NCBI GenBank assembly: GCA_025354965.1
Contig: JANXLW010000089.1
Coordinates: 1-17,360, forward strand
Length of the DNA: 17,360 nt
Reading direction: 5' to 3'
Source: Betaproteobacteria bacterium
GTDB lineage: Bacteria > Pseudomonadota > Gammaproteobacteria > Burkholderiales > Burkholderiaceae_C
How positions within the stretch are numbered: position 1 is the stretch's first letter; each line of letters opens with the position of its first letter. The position numbers and the translations under genes were made by a program. Below the pieces are notes generated by a model, which worked only from the letters and a program-made list of their open reading frames with translations, was not told where the DNA came from and did no database searches. Shown piece after piece: positions 1 to 6,286 of this stretch.

Positions 1-173
1 CCGACGACACGCAGTCACATGTGAGTTGCGAATTTCACAACGGCAGGTTGAAAAGATGGGAACTGTTCCGTCCGCTTCAAACCGACGAAACTGCGATCCA
101 GTCAGGCGTCAGTCAGGCCTCGTAAAATCACCCGTTTGCAAGTGCCGCAGCTGCGGTCTTCGATATTCAACCA

Positions 174-178
174 AGGAA
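174..178 (+). promoter_or_regulatory. Ribosome binding site deciding the ilvE start
   Basis: AGGAA lies 6 bases before ATG 185 but touches ATG 179, so it favours 185 over the in-frame ATG two codons upstream. Confidence 0.6.
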
Positions 179-184
179 ATGACG

Positions 185-1129
185 ATGAGCCCGCAACCCC
201 CCTCCATGTCCGACCGCGATGGCAAAATCTGGATGGACGGCCAGATGGTGGATTGGCGCGAAGCCAAGATTCATGTACTCAGCCATACCCTGCATTACGG
301 CTGTGGCGCCTTTGAAGGTGTGCGGGCCTACAACACGACGGCTGGCACCGCGATTTTTCGGCTTGAAGAACACACTGAACGCCTCTTCAACTCGGCCAAG
401 ATTTTGCGTATGAAAATTCCGTTCACCAAAGAAGAAGTGATGGAGGCGCAAAGAGCGGTGGTGCGCGAGAACAAGCTTGAATCATGTTACCTGCGGCCGT
501 TGACCTGGATTGGCGACAAGAAGCTGGGCGTGTCACCCCGGGGCAACACCATTCATTTAATGGTAGCGGCCTGGCCCTGGGGCGCTTACCTGGGCGATGA
601 GGGCATGAAGCGCGGCATCCGCGTGAAGATTTCGAGCTACACCCGACACCATGTCAACATCACCATGACGCAGGCCAAGGCTGTGAGCAATTACACCAAC
701 TCGATTCTGGCCAACCTGGAAGTCACCGACGACGGCTACGACGAAGCGATGCTGCTCGACGCCAACGGCTTTGTCTCGGAAGGCGCCGGAGAAAACGTGT
801 TTGTCGTCAAAGACGGCGTGGTTTACACGCCCGACCTGTCGGCCGGTGCGCTCAACGGCATCACCCGCAACACGGTGCTGCATATCTGCAAAGACCTGGG
901 GCTCGAAGTGGTGCAAAAACGCATCACGCGCGACGAGGTTTATATCGGCGACGAAGCTTTCTTTACCGGCACTGCTGCTGAGGTGACGCCGATTCGCGAG
1001 CTCGACCGCATTGAGCTGGGCAGTGGCTCACGCGGCCCGATCACCGAAAAAATCCAGAGCGCGTTTTTTGACATCGTCAATGGCCGCAACCCCAAATACC
1101 TCCACTGGCTAACGAAAGTGTCCTCATGA
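185..1129 (+). CDS. ilvE: Branched-chain amino acid aminotransferase
   Basis: PLP-dependent (fold type IV) transaminase of the cytosol, interconverting Leu/Ile/Val and their 2-oxo acids with glutamate/2-oxoglutarate. Visible family features are the N-terminal HTLHYG / FEGVRAY block, the AKAVSNY motif whose Lys (about residue 165) should form the PLP Schiff base, SEGAGENVF, LNGITRNTV, and FFTGTAAEVTPI near the C-terminus. The 314-residue length is normal for the family. I chose ATG 185 because AGGAA (174-178) sits 6 bases before it; ATG 179 abuts that site, and the in-frame extension back to 26 has no family similarity. The stop overlaps the start of the next gene (ATGA), so the two are probably translationally coupled. 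Identification is very secure; only the exact start is inferred. Confidence 0.96.
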   Translation: MSPQPPSMSDRDGKIWMDGQMVDWREAKIHVLSHTLHYGCGAFEGVRAYNTTAGTAIFRLEEHTERLFNSAKILRMKIPFTKEEVMEAQRAVVRENKLESCYLRPLTWIGDKKLGVSPRGNTIHLMVAAWPWGAYLGDEGMKRGIRVKISSYTRHHVNITMTQAKAVSNYTNSILANLEVTDDGYDEAMLLDANGFVSEGAGENVFVVKDGVVYTPDLSAGALNGITRNTVLHICKDLGLEVVQKRITRDEVYIGDEAFFTGTAAEVTPIRELDRIELGSGSRGPITEKIQSAFFDIVNGRNPKYLHWLTKVSS

Positions 1130-1329
1130 GTAACTCGAAGATTGAACTGCTCGCCAAAGATCTGAACCATCAGGGTGGCGTCTATTGCCCCAACCCGCTG
1201 GCCGATATGAAAGTCTGGAACAGCCACCCCAAGGTCTACCTGGACGTGGCCCACACCGGTGCGGCCAAGTGCCCTTACTGCGGCACCGTTTACGCACTCA
1301 AGAACGGCGAACACTTCGCCGGACACTAA
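1126..1329 (+). CDS. Small CHCC zinc-finger protein
   Basis: A 67-residue protein of the zf-CHCC type, related to the zinc-binding domain of the complex I subunit NDUFS6. The probable zinc ligands are Cys21 (GVYCPNP), His34 (SHPKVYLDV), Cys49 and Cys52 (CPYCG); the HPKVYLD and CPYCG blocks are the family signature. The start overlaps the ilvE stop by ATGA. The order ilvE, zinc finger, heptosyltransferase is one I know from Burkholderiales genomes. The bacterial role of this stand-alone domain is not settled; a structural or assembly function is a guess. The family call is secure. Confidence 0.9.
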   Translation: MSNSKIELLAKDLNHQGGVYCPNPLADMKVWNSHPKVYLDVAHTGAAKCPYCGTVYALKNGEHFAGH

Positions 1330-1333
1330 AGCA

Positions 1334-2350
1334 TTGGGCGCAGCCCCAAATTCGTTAATCATCGCGCCCCAGTGGATTGGCGACGCGGTGATGACCGAGC
1401 CGCTGCTGCGACGTCTTGCGAGCCGCGGAGAACGCCTCACAGTCGGCGCCTTGCCCTGGGTGGCACCGGTCTATCGCTTGATGCCGCAAGTAGCAGAGGT
1501 TATTGAGTTTCCGTTTGCCCATGGCGGCCTGCAATTCAAGGCACGGCGCAGCTTGGCGCGCCAGTTCGAAGGACGCTTTGATACCGCCTACGTCTGTCCC
1601 AACTCGCTGAAAAGTGCCTTGTTGCCGTTTCTGGCCAGCATTCCGAAACGTGTTGGTTATCTGGGCGAAGCCCGCGTCGGGCTGTTGACGCACCGATTGA
1701 AAAATCCGCCCAAGGCCAAGCGCCCATCGATGGTCGGGTTTTATTTGGCGCTCAGCGGTGACATCGATATTGCCAACGATCAGCCTCGGCTGCACATGCA
1801 GGCCAGCGATGTAGAAGCAGCGCTCAACGTCTTGGGCTTGCGACGCGGCGCCTACCATGTGTTTGTGCCGGGTGCCGAATACGGCCCTGCCAAACGTTGG
1901 CCTGCCAATCATTTCGCCGAGTTGGCCCTGCTGCTGGAAGCACCGGTGGTGTTACTGGGATCTGCCAAAGAATTGGCGTTGTGCAACGAGATCGCCAGCG
2001 CAGTGAATGCCCGGCAACCCGGTCACTGCCTCAACCTGGCAGGGCAAACATCACTGGCCCAGGCATTGGGTGCCATCGCGGCGGCAAAAGACGTGGTGAG
2101 CAATGATTCTGGGCTGATGCATGTGGCGGCCGCTTTGGGCATCCATCAGGTTGCCATCTTTGGCTCCAGCAGCCCGTTGCACACGCCACCCCTGAACGCC
2201 AAGGCTACCGTTTTATGGCTCAAGGACAACCCTGACTATCTGCCGGCCCTGGACTGCGCACCCTGTTTTGAACGGGACTGCCCGCTGGGGCATACACGTT
2301 GCCTGGTGGACATCAAAGCGGGCGATGTGCTGGCGCAATTGGCACCGTAG
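1334..2350 (+). CDS. waaF: ADP-heptose:LPS heptosyltransferase II
   Basis: Glycosyltransferase family 9 enzyme that adds the second L-glycero-D-manno-heptose to the inner core of lipopolysaccharide at the cytoplasmic face of the inner membrane. The N-terminal IIAPQWIGDAVMTEPLL, the SIPKRVGYLGEARVGLLTH block, PGAEYGPAKRWP, the NDSGLMHVAAALG nucleotide-sugar motif and the C-terminal Cys-rich segment (CAPCFERDCPLG) fit WaaF. WaaF proteins normally begin just before the IIAPQWIGD strand. The only nearby start codon is TTG at 1334, giving 338 residues, the usual length. GTG 1259 would add 25 residues and overlap the zinc-finger gene by about 70 bases. The gene ends 4 bases before the convergent dehydrogenase gene. 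Identity is secure; the start is moderately sure. Confidence 0.9.
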   Translation: MGAAPNSLIIAPQWIGDAVMTEPLLRRLASRGERLTVGALPWVAPVYRLMPQVAEVIEFPFAHGGLQFKARRSLARQFEGRFDTAYVCPNSLKSALLPFLASIPKRVGYLGEARVGLLTHRLKNPPKAKRPSMVGFYLALSGDIDIANDQPRLHMQASDVEAALNVLGLRRGAYHVFVPGAEYGPAKRWPANHFAELALLLEAPVVLLGSAKELALCNEIASAVNARQPGHCLNLAGQTSLAQALGAIAAAKDVVSNDSGLMHVAAALGIHQVAIFGSSSPLHTPPLNAKATVLWLKDNPDYLPALDCAPCFERDCPLGHTRCLVDIKAGDVLAQLAP

Positions 2351-2354
2351 ACGG

Positions 2355-3398
2355 CTAGCGCAATGACGCCATATCGATGACGAAGCGATAGCGCACATCG
2401 CTCTTGAGGATGCGTTCATAAGCTTCGTTGACCTGGTTGATGGCGATGGTTTCGATATCCGAGACGATCCCGTGGTCGGCGCAAAAATCGAGCATTTCCT
2501 GCGTTTCGCGAATGCCGCCAATCAATGATGCGGAGACGCTGCGGCGTTTGAGCATCAGTCCGAACGCGTTGAACGACAAAGGCCCGTCTGGAATTCCCAG
2601 AACGACCAGGTTGCCATCGCGTTTGAGCAAACTGATGTAGGCGTCGTAATTGACATTGGCCGAAACGGTATTGAGGATCAGATCGAAGTGGCCTGCCAGA
2701 CGCTTGAAAGTAGCTGCGTCTTTGGTGACGGCAAAGTCGCTGGCACCAAGACGCAGCGCATCCGCTTTCTTGCTGTCCGAGGTGCTGAGCACGGTCACAT
2801 CGGAGCCCATGGCAGCAGCGATCTTGACCGCCATATGACCCAGACCGCCCAGACCGATGACGCCGACCTTGCTACCCTTTCCGACCTTCCAGTGACGCAG
2901 TGGCGAATAGGTTGTGATGCCGGCGCACAGCAGAGGGGCTGCCGCAGCCGGGTCGAGCCTGGGGGAAATTTTCAGGACATAACTTTCGTCGACCGTCATG
3001 CGCGTTGAATAGCCGCCGTAAGTTGGCGTCTTGCCGTCTCGCTCAAAGGCGTTGTAGGTGCCAACCCGTCCATTGCAGAACTGCTCTTCGCCGGCGTGAC
3101 ACTCACCGCATTCGCGGCAGGAATCGACCAGGCAACCGATCCCGACAATGTCACCGATTTTGTGTTTGCTGACTGCGCTGCCGACCTGCGTGACTTTGCC
3201 GATAACCTCGTGTCCCGGCACCATGGGGAAGATCGTTCTTGGAAACTGGCCGCGCGACATGTGGATATCGGTATGGCAGACGCCGCAAAAGAGGATATCA
3301 AAAAGCACATCATGCGGGCCCGGTTCGCGCCGACTGATTTCCATCGGGTCAATGGTTGAGGTGGCGCTTTGTGCGCCGTAGGCTTTGGTGGTGAGCAT
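2355..3398 (-). CDS. Zinc-dependent NADP-type alcohol dehydrogenase (cinnamyl alcohol dehydrogenase/YahK class)
   Basis: Medium-chain dehydrogenase/reductase, 347 residues, cytosolic, expected to interconvert aldehydes and alcohols. Catalytic zinc ligands appear as Cys41 (CGVCHTD), His63 (GHE) and Cys158 (PLLCAG). The structural zinc site is Cys94, Cys97, Cys100 and Cys108. The Rossmann motif GLGGLGHMAVKIA is followed by a strand ending STSDSKK; Ser/Lys there rather than Asp suggests NADP(H), as in E. coli YahK. The start at 3398 is preceded by AGGAAA at good spacing; longer in-frame starts add unrelated sequence. The gene is convergent with waaF and divergent from the TPR gene. The natural substrate cannot be read from the sequence. 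Confidence 0.92.
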   Translation of the reverse strand: MLTTKAYGAQSATSTIDPMEISRREPGPHDVLFDILFCGVCHTDIHMSRGQFPRTIFPMVPGHEVIGKVTQVGSAVSKHKIGDIVGIGCLVDSCRECGECHAGEEQFCNGRVGTYNAFERDGKTPTYGGYSTRMTVDESYVLKISPRLDPAAAAPLLCAGITTYSPLRHWKVGKGSKVGVIGLGGLGHMAVKIAAAMGSDVTVLSTSDSKKADALRLGASDFAVTKDAATFKRLAGHFDLILNTVSANVNYDAYISLLKRDGNLVVLGIPDGPLSFNAFGLMLKRRSVSASLIGGIRETQEMLDFCADHGIVSDIETIAINQVNEAYERILKSDVRYRFVIDMASLR

Positions 3399-3596
3399 GG
3401 GTGTTTCCTGAATATCGCGTGACTGCAACAGGCAGCCTTGGCTTGAGGCGGTTTCATTCTGCCACGCGAGCTCTATCCCGGATTGTCGGCACGGGCAATT
3501 CACCTGCCCGGCCGTCGCATCTTTCCCGCCATTTGTCATTCTTTACAAATTTGACATGGCTGTGACTCTTGTATTGCGTAGGCTAGGCGCCAACTT

Positions 3597-3618
3597 GCCC
3601 CGGTAGGGGCTTTTCTTT
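3597..3618 (+). terminator. Hairpin with T-run just upstream of the TPR gene
   Basis: GCCCC, loop GGTA, GGGGC, then TTTTCTTT. This short intrinsic-terminator-like hairpin ends only 14 bases before the ATG at 3633, in the probable 5' leader, so it could act as an attenuator or stop upstream transcription. The stem is only 5 bp. Confidence 0.4.
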
Positions 3619-3632
3619 CAAAGGCAAATTCG

Positions 3633-4526
3633 ATGAAATTCACTTCAATCATTCAGGGCGCCGCCAAATGGCTGGTCGTCGCAGCATTTTTGAGCTCTGG
3701 TTTTGCCATGTCGCAAACCGAGCCCACACTGAACCAGGTCTATGCCACGGCACAAGCCGGCAACATGGACCAGGCGCAGGTCATGATGCAGCAGGTGCTG
3801 GTGGCGCATCCGAACAGCGCTAAAGCACACTTTGTGCAGGCCGAACTCTATTCGCGACAGGGCAACCTGGGCAAAGCCCGCGAAGCGTTGGCCACTGCCG
3901 AAAAATTGGCACCCGGGCTGGCATTTGCGAAGCCCGAAGCGGTGCAGGCATTGCGCGCGCAACTGGCAGCCAAAAGCGCTGCGCCGACCGCGCGAAGTGT
4001 GGTGCCATCGCGTAGTGTCGCACCGGATGCCCCCTCGTCTTCATCATCTTGGGGTCTACCCCTGTTGCTGACCGGCGCCGCGATTGTGGCCGGCTATTTT
4101 ATTTTCCGCAGAAGGGTGCCGCAGCCGGCTGCCCAGCAACCGGTTTACGCCAACCAGGGCGGCATGAGTGGTCCTCAGACCTTTGGCATGGGCGGCGGCG
4201 GGGTAGCTGGCGGTGTGATGCAACCGGCCTATGGCCAACCCGGTTATGGTCAGCCGGCGGGTAGCGGTATTGGCGGGCGAATCATGGGCGGTGTTGCGAC
4301 CGGATTGGCAGTGGGTGCCGGTGTCATGGCGGCTGAAGCAATTGGCCGCAACCTGATGGGAAACCACAGTCAACCTGCCAACGCAGTAGAAAACTCCGGC
4401 AGCAACGACTTCCAGACACTGGAGCGCAACCCCGACATGGGTGGGCAGAATTTTGGTGTCAACGACGCCAGCTCATGGGATGACGGTGGCTCCAGTGACG
4501 TTGGCGGTGGCGACTGGGACAACTAG
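3633..4526 (+). CDS. Exported TPR protein with one membrane segment and Gly-rich tail
   Basis: 297 residues, function unknown. An N-terminal signal peptide (about 1-25, cleavage near GFA) is followed by one to two tetratricopeptide-like helix pairs (about 32-95; AKAHFVQAELYSRQGNLGKA is typical). A Ser/Pro/Ala linker leads to a probable transmembrane helix (140-158) followed by RRR. The remainder is Gly/Gln/Pro-rich with a glycine-zipper-like hydrophobic stretch (about 220-245). The C-terminus is acidic (SSDVGGGDWDN). AAAGG at 3620-3624 provides the ribosome site. TPR parts usually bind partner proteins, so a scaffold role in the envelope is a reasonable inference. It is divergent from the dehydrogenase and upstream of the phasin, without obvious functional linkage. 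The CDS is convincing; its function is open. Confidence 0.85.
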   Translation: MKFTSIIQGAAKWLVVAAFLSSGFAMSQTEPTLNQVYATAQAGNMDQAQVMMQQVLVAHPNSAKAHFVQAELYSRQGNLGKAREALATAEKLAPGLAFAKPEAVQALRAQLAAKSAAPTARSVVPSRSVAPDAPSSSSSWGLPLLLTGAAIVAGYFIFRRRVPQPAAQQPVYANQGGMSGPQTFGMGGGGVAGGVMQPAYGQPGYGQPAGSGIGGRIMGGVATGLAVGAGVMAAEAIGRNLMGNHSQPANAVENSGSNDFQTLERNPDMGGQNFGVNDASSWDDGGSSDVGGGDWDN

Positions 4527-4728
4527 GCGCAACTGTTCCGGTCATAGACCAGCGCAGTAAATCTCAGCATCGGCAAGAACACTCTGTTCCGGCTCGCATA
4601 AACAAATTTTTGTCTTGGTTGCACCAACCGACGACCCGGTTCATTATTTTGCGCTGCGCCGTCGCCGCGCAAGACCTGGGTTGAAACGAGCCCCCGAACC
4701 CTGAGCTTCTAGGGCTGCGTCCCTAATG

Positions 4729-4747
4729 TTTGTTGCAGTGCAACAAA
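4729..4747 (+). promoter_or_regulatory. Upstream PhaR-like operator
   Basis: A perfect inverted repeat with 9-base arms around a central G (TTTGTTGCA-G-TGCAACAAA). It ends 4 bases before the -35 box of the phasin promoter. TGC/GCA-rich palindromes are typical of PhaR, the repressor of phasin genes. In Ralstonia eutropha PhaR is known to bind upstream of the -35 and near the transcription start of phaP1, the same layout seen here. Assignment to PhaR is inference. Confidence 0.65.
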
Positions 4748-4751
4748 ACAC

Positions 4752-4779
4752 TTGCGTCAGTTCAGGTTTTCCCTATAAT
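4752..4779 (+). promoter_or_regulatory. Sigma-70 promoter of the phasin gene
   Basis: A consensus -10 box TATAAT (4774-4779) lies 16 bases after TTGCGT (4752-4757), a weak -35. Transcription should start near 4786, leaving a leader of about 80 bases. Palindromes flank it on both sides. Confidence 0.7.
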
Positions 4780-4787
4780 TCGCTTCA

Positions 4788-4802
4788 TGCTGCACTGCAA
4801 CA
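4788..4802 (+). promoter_or_regulatory. Second PhaR-like operator at the transcription start
   Basis: TGCTGCA-C-TGCAACA matches 13 of 15 bases of the core of the upstream palindrome (TGTTGCA-G-TGCAACA). The two centres are 57 bases apart. This site overlaps or immediately follows the predicted start point, where a bound repressor would block initiation. Confidence 0.6.
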
Positions 4803-4867
4803 TAAATTACCCGAAAGGGCTTTTGCAGAGCAGGCAAACGATTCACCCCTCAACTTAGGAACTTCAA

Positions 4868-5419
4868 ATGAACAACACCGCCGAACAATTCATCGCCACC
4901 AGCAAAGCCAATATGCAAGCACTGGAAGGCCTGACGTCACAAGCATTTGCTGGCGTCGAAAAACTTGTCGAACTCAACCTGGCTACCTCGAAAACGGTCA
5001 TGGGCGAGTCATTCAGCCACGTCCAGTCGATTCTGGGCGCCAAAGACGCGCAGCAGCTGCAGGCCATTCAAGCTGGCTTGTTGAAGCCTTTGGCCGAGAA
5101 GTCTGCCGCCTATTTTCAGCATGTTCAGACCATTGCCACTGGCAGCGGTGCCGAATTCACGAAAGCCGTTGAAGCCAAGATGGCCGAAGCACAAAAGGCA
5201 TTTGGCGGCGTGGTGGAAAACCTTGCGAAGAACGCTCCGGCCGGAACCGAGTCCGCAGTAGCCGCTTTCAAAAGTGCAATGACCGCCGGTCAAAACGCTG
5301 TGGAGTCGGCACAGGCTTCCGCCAAAAAGGTTGTGGAAACAGCGCAATCAAACTTCACTGCAGCTGCAAACCAGACCGTTGATGCAGTCAAGAAAGCCAC
5401 CAAAACTTCCAAGGCTTAA
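4868..5419 (+). CDS. phaP: Phasin, polyhydroxyalkanoate granule coat protein
   Basis: 183-residue amphipathic, all-helical protein of the Phasin_2 (PhaP) family that coats polyhydroxyalkanoate granules and controls their number and size. Diagnostic features are the N-terminal EQFIATSKANMQALEGLTSQ, VEKLVELNLATSK, the central Gln/Ala-rich helix (AKDAQQLQAIQAGLLKPLAEK) and the Ala/Lys-rich tail (VDAVKKATKTSKA). There is no signal peptide and only three-residue-scale glycine breaks. A good ribosome site (AGGAA) precedes the ATG. The gene is monocistronic: promoter with two palindromic operators upstream, strong terminator downstream. That matches phasin control by PhaR, which is titrated by nascent polymer granules. 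The family call is very secure; regulation is inferred from the sites. Confidence 0.95.
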   Translation: MNNTAEQFIATSKANMQALEGLTSQAFAGVEKLVELNLATSKTVMGESFSHVQSILGAKDAQQLQAIQAGLLKPLAEKSAAYFQHVQTIATGSGAEFTKAVEAKMAEAQKAFGGVVENLAKNAPAGTESAVAAFKSAMTAGQNAVESAQASAKKVVETAQSNFTAAANQTVDAVKKATKTSKA

Positions 5420-5448
5420 TTGCCTACTGCCGCACGGCAATGACCAGC

Positions 5449-5477
5449 AAAACGGCACCTTCGGGTGCCGTTTTTTT
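5449..5477 (+). terminator. Intrinsic terminator of the phasin gene
   Basis: AAAACGGCACC and GGTGCCGTTTT form an 11-bp perfect stem closed by a stable TTCG tetraloop and followed by a run of T. It lies 30 bases after the phasin stop and is one of the clearest terminators in the window. Confidence 0.95.
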
Positions 5478-5592
5478 GTATTGAAGTACCGCATGAGTTG
5501 AGCCAGTCTGTAAAGAAAGGTATACGTCGTCAACGTCGGTAGAAACCCTGCGTTGTGGTTACAAGCCTGAAGAATATTTGGGCTCGCTCGAG

Positions 5593-5621
5593 ATGGTCGG
5601 AGCTGCTGCGACCATTGTTTT
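5593..5621 (+). terminator. Hairpin plus T-rich tail upstream of the small cationic gene
   Basis: ATGGTCG, a 9-base loop, CGACCAT, then TGTTTT. This perfect 7-bp stem sits 18 bases before the ATG at 5639, in what should be the leader of that gene. It may be a leader hairpin or attenuator rather than the end of an upstream transcript, because the phasin terminator already lies before it. Confidence 0.4.
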
Positions 5622-5638
5622 ATGAGTGAGTTTCAACC

Positions 5639-5878
5639 ATGTTAAATATCAAGACCCTAGTCGCCGTTGCCCTGCTTTCAAGTGTTGCTGTGGCGTCCAT
5701 CGCCCAAACCCCGATGACGCCCAAAGCTGCTACGCCAGCAGCTGCGGCCGCGCCGGCCGATGCGACAACCATGCCGAAGACCCAAAAGGCCAAAAAACAC
5801 ATGGGCATGAAGCATAAAAAGGCTCACGCAACCAAAAAAGCTGATGCCGCCAAGACAGGCGCTTCTGCTGCCAAATAA
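5639..5878 (+). CDS. Small exported Ala/Lys-rich cationic protein
   Basis: 79 residues. A clear signal peptide (about 1-22, cleavage at ASIA-Q) leaves a mature part of about 57 residues. That part starts Pro/Ala-rich (TPKAATPAAAAAPADA) and becomes strongly basic with His and Met (KKHMGMKHKKAHATKK). It is low-complexity and probably disordered. I recognise no domain; similar Ala/Lys/His-rich small periplasmic proteins are common hypotheticals in Burkholderiales. Metal binding through the His/Met cluster, or binding to polyanions, are possibilities only. The ribosome site is weak (GTGAG about 10 bases upstream). A dedicated terminator follows, supporting expression as its own unit. Confidence 0.7.
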   Translation: MLNIKTLVAVALLSSVAVASIAQTPMTPKAATPAAAAAPADATTMPKTQKAKKHMGMKHKKAHATKKADAAKTGASAAK

Positions 5879-5895
5879 GCAAGTTGACGCCAATG

Positions 5896-5927
5896 AAGGG
5901 GTAGCGAGGAAACTCGGTACCCCTTTT
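5896..5927 (+). terminator. Intrinsic terminator after the small cationic gene
   Basis: AAGGGGTA and TACCCCTT form a perfect outer stem. A G-G mismatch separates it from an inner CGAG-GAAA-CTCG hairpin with a GNRA tetraloop, followed by TTTT. It begins 18 bases after the stop codon. Confidence 0.9.
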
Positions 5928-5989
5928 CTGTTGTGCTTCACTACCGTTTGCCGTTGCATGACGCCGGCGCAACGCACTGCCATGCGGGA

Positions 5990-6246
5990 GTGAATTCGAC
6001 ACCACCCACTGCCATCAACAACGACGACCACGTCGATCGCCAGCGCAACAAATCCCTGCTCAAGCTGCTTCTGATTGTGTTTGCCGCAGCCGCACTAGCG
6101 CTTGCTTTTGCAATACTTGGCAGCGAGGTTGGCGAAGGCGATACGCGCTGGGAGTGCACTATGCGACCGCTGTTTTTGGCGGCTGGGCCTTCGGCCTGGC
6201 GTGGGCCATTGTCTGGCTGGTGATGGCGCGTTTGCTGGCACGCTGA
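5990..6246 (+). pseudogene. Small two-helix membrane protein gene with a one-base frameshift
   Basis: From GTG 5990 the frame reads a polar N-terminus (DDHVDRQRNKS) then a hydrophobic helix (LLKLLLIVFAAAALALAFAI) up to GSEVGEGD (6142). The same frame then loses protein character and stops at 6223. One frame back, from about 6145, the sequence reads ALGVHYATAVFGGWAFGLAW and AIVWLVMARLLAR, a second hydrophobic segment, ending at TGA 6244-6246. Restoring one base near 6140-6146 gives a continuous 85-residue, two-helix inner-membrane protein. No slippery heptamer is seen, so programmed shifting is unlikely. It is either a recent inactivation or a sequencing/assembly error. The family is not recognised. 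It ends 40 bases before the fhs start. Confidence 0.6.
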
Positions 6247-6275
6247 GCACAGGACTAAGATGGCGCATCTGTCAC

Positions 6276-6280
6276 AAGGA
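6276..6280 (+). promoter_or_regulatory. Ribosome binding site favouring the GTG start of fhs
   Basis: AAGGA lies 6 bases before GTG 6287. A second candidate, AGGA at 6251-6254, serves ATG 6260. The family N-terminus supports the GTG. Confidence 0.5.
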
Positions 6281-6286
6281 TGCACC

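Larger units (their letters stand above)
4527..4867. other. Intergenic region upstream of the phasin gene
   Basis: 341 bases with no supportable gene. The right half carries the phasin promoter and two palindromes, annotated separately. The left half has two copies of CTGTTCCGG (about 4532 and 4583) and a small palindrome TTGGT-TGC-ACCAA at 4615-4627, neither with an evident role. Confidence 0.6.

Noticed and set aside
99..118. Direct repeat CAGTCAGGC (99-107 and 110-118) upstream of ilvE
   Set aside because: Only two short copies with no promoter context; too little to call a regulatory site.
26..184. In-frame 53-residue N-terminal extension of IlvE from TTG 26, containing a Cys-x-Cys-x2-Cys stretch
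   Set aside because: No resemblance to the aminotransferase family. A ribosome site precedes ATG 185. The Cys cluster is probably chance.
1259..1333. GTG 1259 as the waaF start
   Set aside because: It would overlap the zinc-finger gene by about 70 bases and add residues absent from WaaF; TTG 1334 fits the family N-terminus.
3551..3584. TTGACA at 3551-3556 as a -35 box for the TPR gene
   Set aside because: No acceptable -10 box at 16-18 bases spacing.
4726..5172. Long + frame across the phasin promoter and phasin gene
   Set aside because: It runs through promoter and operators and is out of frame with the clear phasin; a shadow ORF.
6130..6160. Programmed -1 frameshift in the small membrane protein gene
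   Set aside because: No slippery heptamer or downstream stimulatory structure was seen at the junction; a simple one-base loss is more likely.
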